A program made the position numbers and the translations under genes. Positions 5,231-9,482 of a stretch of 9,482 bases of DNA are shown here, piece by piece (position 1 is the first letter of the stretch; each line of letters begins with the position of its first letter). This stretch comes from Anaerolineales bacterium (GTDB lineage: Bacteria > Chloroflexota > Anaerolineae > Anaerolineales > E44-bin32). A model generated the notes under the pieces. It saw only the letters and a program-made list of their open reading frames with translations. It did not search any database and was not told where the DNA came from. The stretch is from positions 1 through 9,482 of the forward strand of contig DAOWMX010000064.1 of the NCBI GenBank assembly GCA_030642885.1, in the 5' to 3' direction.

Positions 5231-6553
5231 ATGAAATATCACATCTGGACTTCTGGCTGTCAGATGAACGTCGCTGATTCACAGCGAGTGGCTTCAGCCC
5301 TCGAGAGACTCGGTTATCAACCAACGTCAAAAGCGGATCAAGCCGACGTAATTATGTTGAACACTTGCGTCGTGCGGCAAAGCGCTGAGGATAAAGCCCA
5401 CGGCAGGCTCACCTCCTTGCGTCCCCTGAAGGAGAACCGTCCCGACCTCGTTATCAATCTAATGGGTTGCATGGTTGGAGTGATGGACAATCAACAAATG
5501 CATGAGAGGTACCCCTTCGTGGATGTCTTCTCCCCGCCCTCCGACCCTGTTCCTCTGATAGATCACCTGCTCAATCTTGAGGGCAAGGAAACCGTAGAAA
5601 CCGAGACGCAGAGCCGACACGAAATAATGGATGATGAACTTCTCCTCCCGCAGAGAGAACAGGGAAGATTAGTTTCCGCATACATACCTGTTGTCTATGG
5701 TTGCTCACACGCTTGTACTTACTGCGTCATCCCCTTCCGACGAGGCGTTGAACGGAGTCGCCCGATCAACGAGATCGTGGTGGAAGTTGAATCCCTCGTC
5801 TCACAAGGGGTGCGCGAAGTGACCCTGCTCGGTCAGATCGTAGACCGCTACGGCATGGACATCGAAGGCAGCCCCGGTCTTAGCGATCTGTTCTCTGCAC
5901 TCCACGAGATCGATGGGTTAAAACGAATACGCTTCCTCACCTCTCACCCTAATTGGATGAATGACGAGCTGATTAAAGCTGTAGCCTCGTTTCCCAAGGT
6001 CTGCGAACATATTGAGGTCCCGATTCAATCTGGGGACGACGAAATTCTCGAACGCATGCACCGCGGTTACACCTCCGACGATTACCGTCGCCTCATCAAC
6101 AGAATCCGGGAGACCATCCCCGGAGTTTCAATCGCCACAGACATCATCGTTGGATTCCCGGGTGAGACAGAATCACAATTCCAGAGATCATATGATCTTT
6201 TAGAAGAACTCGCACTAGACGTTGCTCATCTAGCGCGATACTCCCCCCGACCGCAGACGGTGTCTGCGCGGCGCATGCAAGACGACATCTCCGCTGAAGA
6301 AAAAATGCGCCGATTTCGGGCGCTGGAGGAGTTGCAGGCGAAAATCGCAGACCGGATAAACGCCCACTTCGTTGGAAACACGGAGGAGGTTCTTGTCGAG
6401 GAGAAACATGATGCCCGCTGGAAAGGGCGGACGCGCACAAACAAGCTGGTCTTCTTTGAATCCGAAGCGGATCTCCTCGGTGAGCTCGTCAAAGTGAAAA
6501 TCGAGTGGGCTGGCCCGTGGAGTATGATCGGTGCGCCAGTGCTAAACGACTGA
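5231..6553 (+). CDS. miaB: tRNA-2-methylthio-N6-dimethylallyladenosine synthase MiaB
   Basis: 440 residues, normal MiaB length. MiaB is a radical SAM enzyme that adds a methylthio group to C2 of N6-isopentenyl-A37 in tRNAs reading UNN codons. The N-terminal methylthiotransferase domain has its three cluster cysteines C10 (TSGCQMN), C46 (NTCVVRQSAEDKA) and C80 (MGCMVG). The radical SAM core has C158, C162, C165 (GCSHACTYC), then RGVERSRP, HIEVPIQSGDD (260-270), and TDIIVGFPGET (303-313). The TRAM RNA-binding domain is about 378-438 (WKGRTRTNKLVFFE). The usual LLGQNV motif reads LLGQIVDRYG (199-208). The QSGDDEILERMHRGYT stretch and the NTCVVRQSAEDKA motif favour MiaB over the related RimO and MtaB. 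The start codon appears to be the first base of the transcript. The neighbouring esterase is divergent, so miaB is transcribed alone from its own promoter. Confidence 0.95.
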   Translation: MKYHIWTSGCQMNVADSQRVASALERLGYQPTSKADQADVIMLNTCVVRQSAEDKAHGRLTSLRPLKENRPDLVINLMGCMVGVMDNQQMHERYPFVDVFSPPSDPVPLIDHLLNLEGKETVETETQSRHEIMDDELLLPQREQGRLVSAYIPVVYGCSHACTYCVIPFRRGVERSRPINEIVVEVESLVSQGVREVTLLGQIVDRYGMDIEGSPGLSDLFSALHEIDGLKRIRFLTSHPNWMNDELIKAVASFPKVCEHIEVPIQSGDDEILERMHRGYTSDDYRRLINRIRETIPGVSIATDIIVGFPGETESQFQRSYDLLEELALDVAHLARYSPRPQTVSARRMQDDISAEEKMRRFRALEELQAKIADRINAHFVGNTEEVLVEEKHDARWKGRTRTNKLVFFESEADLLGELVKVKIEWAGPWSMIGAPVLND

Positions 6554-6576
6554 GATTATGCAAAACCTTACCCACC

Positions 6577-6599
6577 CGACTTTAGTTACCATTAAGTCG
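6577..6599 (+). terminator. Weak hairpin after miaB
   Basis: CGACTT (6577-6582) pairs with AAGTCG (6594-6599) across an 11-base loop, 23 bases after the miaB stop codon. It overlaps a 10-bp palindrome CGCATATGCG (6598-6607). There is no T-run, so termination here is doubtful. Confidence 0.25.
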
Positions 6600-6649
6600 C
6601 ATATGCGCTCTGCAGCTTATCCATCGCACTTCGAGCCGCTTGATCCCAC

Positions 6650-6678
6650 TTGACCCCCAGGCGAGTGCGCTGTAGCAT
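6650..6678 (+). promoter_or_regulatory. Promoter of the four-tryptophan lipoprotein gene
   Basis: TTGACC (6650-6655) and TAGCAT (6673-6678) are 17 bases apart; the -35 matches the consensus at five of six positions and the -10 at four. The predicted start is near 6685, with a leader of about 66 bases. The palindrome CATTCGAATG (6717-6726) lies within that leader, just before the ribosome binding site. Confidence 0.45.
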
Positions 6679-6750
6679 GCTGGGTAGAAAATAGAATATG
6701 GTTTAAAGACTCATTTCATTCGAATGACCGATTCGTAAGGAAGGTATTTG

Positions 6751-7860
6751 ATGAAACGCCCTTTACTCTTTTCTGCAGTATTAATCCTCGGCGCGATCGC
6801 CTGCAACCTTCCCGGGGTGGCTTCCACGCCGGATCCTCTCCCTACGTATGCCGCCCAAACGGTTGAGGCCCGGCTGACGGATTCTGCAGGTGAGACGCAG
6901 GAACCGCCGCCAACCATCGCCCTTACGCCTCCTCCTGCGACAGCGACCGAACTTTCGGCATCGCCAACGAACACGAATACACCTATTCCCACAACGACAG
7001 AAGTGCCCTGTAACCGCGCCGCTTTTGTATCCGATGTAACCATCCCAGACGGGACCGAACTCGCTCAGGGTGAGGCGTTCACAAAGACCTGGCGCTTGCG
7101 CAACACCGGGTCTTGCACATGGAACACCAGCTATGCGCTTGTCTTCGACTCCGGCGATGCCATGGGTGGGCCAGCTTCGCAGCAGCTTGTCGCCAGCGTT
7201 GCTCCCAATCAGGCGGTAGATATCTCCGTGGACCTCATCGCTCCAAATGAAAGTGGGACCTTCAAGGGCAACTGGAAGCTCCGTTCAGATGGCGGTGTGG
7301 TGTTTGGTATCAGCGGTTCTGGGGACGTCGCCTTCTTTGTTGAGATCAAAACACCGGGCGTCGGCGATTCGATTGCCTATGACTTCATCGCCAATTACTG
7401 CTCGGCCGAGTGGCGCAGCGCTGCAGGTGTTCTGCCCTGTCCAGGTTCAATATCGGACGACGGTTTCGTCGCTAAAATTGACGAGCCTAAACTGGAAGAT
7501 GGCACTACTGAAAATGAGCCCGCATTACTCACTTTTCCCCAATGGGCTAACACTGGCGTGATTACGGGCAAATTCCCGGCATTCAACGTCCAGGCAGGAG
7601 ACAAATTCAAGACCATCATCGGTTGTCTCCACAACAGCCCCAACTGCAACGTGAAATTTCAACTGAATTATCGGGCAGACGGCGGCGATTTGAAGAACAT
7701 CGATTCATGGACTGAGACCTACAATAATAGTATTCGATTTCTTGAAGTCGACTTAAGTTTCTTGGCCGGAAAATCAGTCGAGTTCGTTCTAGCGGTAACA
7801 GCCAATGGTTCACCCGATGATGATGCGGCGTTCTGGCTTTTCCCGCATATTCGACGGTGA
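6751..7860 (+). CDS. Lipoprotein with an NBR1-type four-tryptophan Ig-like domain and an unassigned C-terminal domain
   Basis: 369 residues from ATG 6751, chosen because AAGGAAGG (6737-6744) is 6 bases upstream; a TTG just before it (6748) is too close to that site. A signal peptide (MKRPLLFSAVLILGAIAC) ends in a slightly atypical lipobox, AIAC, with lipidated C18. A Thr/Pro-rich linker spans about 25-85. Residues 87-199 match the Ig-like domain first seen in NBR1: TKTWRLRNTGSCTWN (W114, W124), PNESGTFKGNWKLRSD (W175) and the closing GDVAFFVEIK strand. A second domain (about 205-369) is rich in predicted beta strands, has cysteine pairs C217/C230 and C292/C299, and ends DAAFWLFPHIRR; it looks like a beta-sandwich, possibly ligand-binding, but I cannot name it. 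The protein should sit on the outer face of the membrane. No enzyme motif is visible. The linker style resembles the LysM protein and esterase nearby. Confidence 0.9.
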   Translation: MKRPLLFSAVLILGAIACNLPGVASTPDPLPTYAAQTVEARLTDSAGETQEPPPTIALTPPPATATELSASPTNTNTPIPTTTEVPCNRAAFVSDVTIPDGTELAQGEAFTKTWRLRNTGSCTWNTSYALVFDSGDAMGGPASQQLVASVAPNQAVDISVDLIAPNESGTFKGNWKLRSDGGVVFGISGSGDVAFFVEIKTPGVGDSIAYDFIANYCSAEWRSAAGVLPCPGSISDDGFVAKIDEPKLEDGTTENEPALLTFPQWANTGVITGKFPAFNVQAGDKFKTIIGCLHNSPNCNVKFQLNYRADGGDLKNIDSWTETYNNSIRFLEVDLSFLAGKSVEFVLAVTANGSPDDDAAFWLFPHIRR

Positions 7861-7888
7861 AACAGTCTGACCCGAGAACCCATAACGT

Positions 7889-7920
7889 TAACGCCTGGCT
7901 CATGACCAGGCGTTATCTAT
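7889..7920 (+). terminator. Hairpin terminator after the lipoprotein gene
   Basis: TAACGCCTGG (7889-7898) and CCAGGCGTTA (7906-7915) form a perfect 10-bp stem with a 7-base loop, 28 bases after the stop codon. The tail TCTATTGT is only moderately T-rich. Confidence 0.65.
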
Positions 7921-7939
7921 TGTCCAGCTGGTACTTACG

Positions 7940-7970
7940 TTGAATAGAACCATTGCAGCAGAACTATAAT
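7940..7970 (+). promoter_or_regulatory. Promoter of polA
   Basis: A perfect TATAAT (7965-7970) is preceded by TTGAAT (7940-7945) at 19 bases, slightly longer than optimal. The predicted start is near 7977, about 31 bases before the polA ATG. TACAAT (7973-7978) is an alternative -10. Confidence 0.45.
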
Positions 7971-8007
7971 GCTACAATCATTAAAATGACCTTTTTCCGG
8001 AGACCCT

Positions 8008-9482
8008 ATGCCCTCTAAGCCGCGCCTCTTTCTTATAGACGGCCACGCGCTTGCCTACCGAACCTATTTCGCTCTGACCGGTGTGGGCGGAGGGTCGCGC
8101 TGGATCACAAAATCAGGCGAACCTACTGCAGGAACCTATGGCTTTACGTCCGTTATGCTCCGCTTGCTTGAGACTGAAACACCAGAATATCTCGCAGTTT
8201 CTTTCGATACTGGCAGAACATTTCGAGACGATCTGTACCCGGAGTACAAAGCAACTCGCGAAAAAATGCCCGACGATCTGCGCCTGCAGATCGATCGCAT
8301 TCGCGAAGTAGTGAACACCTTCGGGATCCCGATTCTTGAGGCCGAGGGATTCGAAGCGGATGACGTCCTCGGCACAGTTGCGCGCCTGGCATCCAACGAG
8401 GGAGTAGAGGTCATCATTCTCACCGGCGACCGCGATCTCCTCCAACTCGCTGACGATAATGTCTTCATTCGCTTAGCCGGAAAAAAACTGTCCGAGGCCT
8501 TGGATTATGGACCCAAGGAAGTGAGAGCACGTTATAACCTGGAACCATCCCAGCTGGTGGATCATAAAGCCATGGTGGGAGATTCAAGCGACAACATCCC
8601 CGGTGTGCGCGGAATCGGCGAGAAAACGTCTGCCAAACTCCTCCAAGAATACAAAGACCTGGATGGAATCTACGAACATCTCGAGGACATCCCGACCCGT
8701 TTTCAGTCGAAACTGGAAGAGTACCGGGAGATTGCTTATCTCAGCCGCAAGTTGGGTGAGATCGTCACCGACGTCCCGATTGAATTCAACCTGGATGCTT
8801 GCCGGGCTGCTGGATACAACCGTGACGGAGTGGAGAAACTCTTCCGCGAACTGGAGTTCCGCACTCTCATGGACAGAATCCCCGGGGGGACGGAGCCAGG
8901 TGAGGCCGGACAACTCAACATGTTCACTTCAAATACAATCGCACCGGTAGATAGCCTTATCCAGACCATTGTGGTTGATTCTCATGAAGCCCTCGCCCGC
9001 TTAAAAACCGAACTGCGAACTGCCAAGCAGATCGCCTTCGACACCGAAACCACAAGCACTGACTCCATAACCGCAGACCTTGTGGGCATTTCCCTGGCGT
9101 TGAAACCGGAAGAAGGCTATTACCTTCCTATAGGGCATAATCCACTGTACGCCGGCGGTCCGCAGCTTGATCTTGAAGACGTGATCCAGGCGCTGGGCGA
9201 ATCTCTCACGGATACCAAGATTCCAAAAATAGGACACAACCTTAAATATGATTTCACCATCCTTGCCCGGAATGGATTAATCGTTGAACCTTTGTCGTTC
9301 GACACGATGATCGCCGAGTGGCTCTGCGATCCATCCTCTCGCAATCTGGGTCTGAAAAACTTAGCCTGGGTTCGTTTGGGCATACAGATGACGGAGATAA
9401 AAGAACTCATCGGCAGCGGCCGTGGGCAGAAATCGATGGCCGACGTTCCCATTGCGGAAGTTGCCCCATATGCTATCGCCGA
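8008..9482 (+). CDS. polA: DNA polymerase I, 5' nuclease and 3'-5' exonuclease part (truncated by right edge)
   Basis: An uninterrupted frame of 491 codons runs from ATG 8008 off the right edge; GGAGA (7999-8003) lies 4 bases upstream. Pol I fills gaps and removes RNA primers during lagging-strand synthesis and repair. The 5'-3' nuclease domain (about 1-290) shows LIDGHALAYR with D11, EAEGFEADDVLG, TGDRDLLQL with D141 and D143, and the helix-hairpin-helix region GDSSDNIPGVRGIGEKT with D192 and D195. A low-similarity linker (about 293-325) follows. The 3'-5' exonuclease domain begins near 326: motif Exo I is FDTETTS (D345, E347) and Exo II is GHNLKYDF (N411, D415), so the metal-binding residues seen so far are intact and proofreading is expected, unlike Taq-type enzymes that have lost them. 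The Exo III motif and the polymerase domain lie outside the window. About half of a normal 900-950-residue protein is present. Confidence 0.95.
   Translation, partial: MPSKPRLFLIDGHALAYRTYFALTGVGGGSRWITKSGEPTAGTYGFTSVMLRLLETETPEYLAVSFDTGRTFRDDLYPEYKATREKMPDDLRLQIDRIREVVNTFGIPILEAEGFEADDVLGTVARLASNEGVEVIILTGDRDLLQLADDNVFIRLAGKKLSEALDYGPKEVRARYNLEPSQLVDHKAMVGDSSDNIPGVRGIGEKTSAKLLQEYKDLDGIYEHLEDIPTRFQSKLEEYREIAYLSRKLGEIVTDVPIEFNLDACRAAGYNRDGVEKLFRELEFRTLMDRIPGGTEPGEAGQLNMFTSNTIAPVDSLIQTIVVDSHEALARLKTELRTAKQIAFDTETTSTDSITADLVGISLALKPEEGYYLPIGHNPLYAGGPQLDLEDVIQALGESLTDTKIPKIGHNLKYDFTILARNGLIVEPLSFDTMIAEWLCDPSSRNLGLKNLAWVRLGIQMTEIKELIGSGRGQKSMADVPIAEVAPYAIA

Noticed and set aside
6711..7043. Antisense frame rich in Gly and Val opposite the lipoprotein linker
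   Set aside because: It is the reverse reading of Thr/Pro/Ala codons in the stalk; low complexity and no initiation signals.
8113..8468. Overlapping antisense and alternative-frame ORFs over the start of polA
   Set aside because: The plus-strand frame from 8008 encodes all expected 5' nuclease motifs without interruption; the others are shadows.

Overview
The window reads as a chromosomal stretch of a Chloroflexota bacterium, probably of the Anaerolineae or a related class. This is inferred from three things. Two exported proteins carry long Thr/Pro linkers: a LysM protein and an NBR1-type four-tryptophan lipoprotein. The MiaB carries LLGQIVDRYG where most bacteria have LLGQNV, which I recall as a lineage variant. 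The base composition is moderate and genes are separated by short spacers with -10/-35-like boxes. No phage, transposase, CRISPR, rRNA or tRNA signal was seen. The region looks like housekeeping plus cell-surface genes.

Layout from left to right. (1) Bases 1-72, minus strand: the first 24 codons of a membrane-anchored or exported protein that runs off the left edge. (2) Bases 73-493: a 421-bp divergent intergenic region. It contains a perfect CRP/FNR-type palindrome (TGTGA-N6-TCACA) placed exactly as at a class II promoter, a second inverted repeat over the predicted transcription start, and a nested three-stem element. (3) 494-1924, plus: a GltD-like FAD/NAD(P) oxidoreductase with two N-terminal cysteine clusters, followed by a hairpin terminator. 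(4) 2064-3206, plus: epoxyqueuosine reductase QueG, with its own promoter. (5) A GC-rich hairpin at 3267-3299 lies between convergent genes. (6) 3350-4021, minus: a membrane-anchored protein with two LysM domains. (7) 4124-5038, minus: a lipoprotein esterase of the esterase D/antigen 85 type. (8) 5231-6553, plus: the tRNA methylthiotransferase MiaB, apparently with a leaderless transcript. (9) 6751-7860, plus: a lipoprotein with an NBR1-type Ig-like domain and an uncharacterised C-terminal beta-rich domain. (10) 8008 to the right edge, plus: DNA polymerase I, truncated after 491 complete codons, with 5' nuclease and 3'-5' exonuclease motifs intact.

The genes do not form one pathway. Two themes recur. 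QueG (wobble position 34) and MiaB (position 37) are both Fe-S enzymes that modify the tRNA anticodon loop. The LysM protein, the esterase lipoprotein and the four-tryptophan lipoprotein are all surface-exposed. Most genes appear to be separately transcribed, each with a recognisable promoter and often a terminator.

I found no convincing new multi-gene system. The most useful second looks are the regulatory region at 300-450, the leaderless miaB start, and the lipoprotein with the unassigned C-terminal domain.
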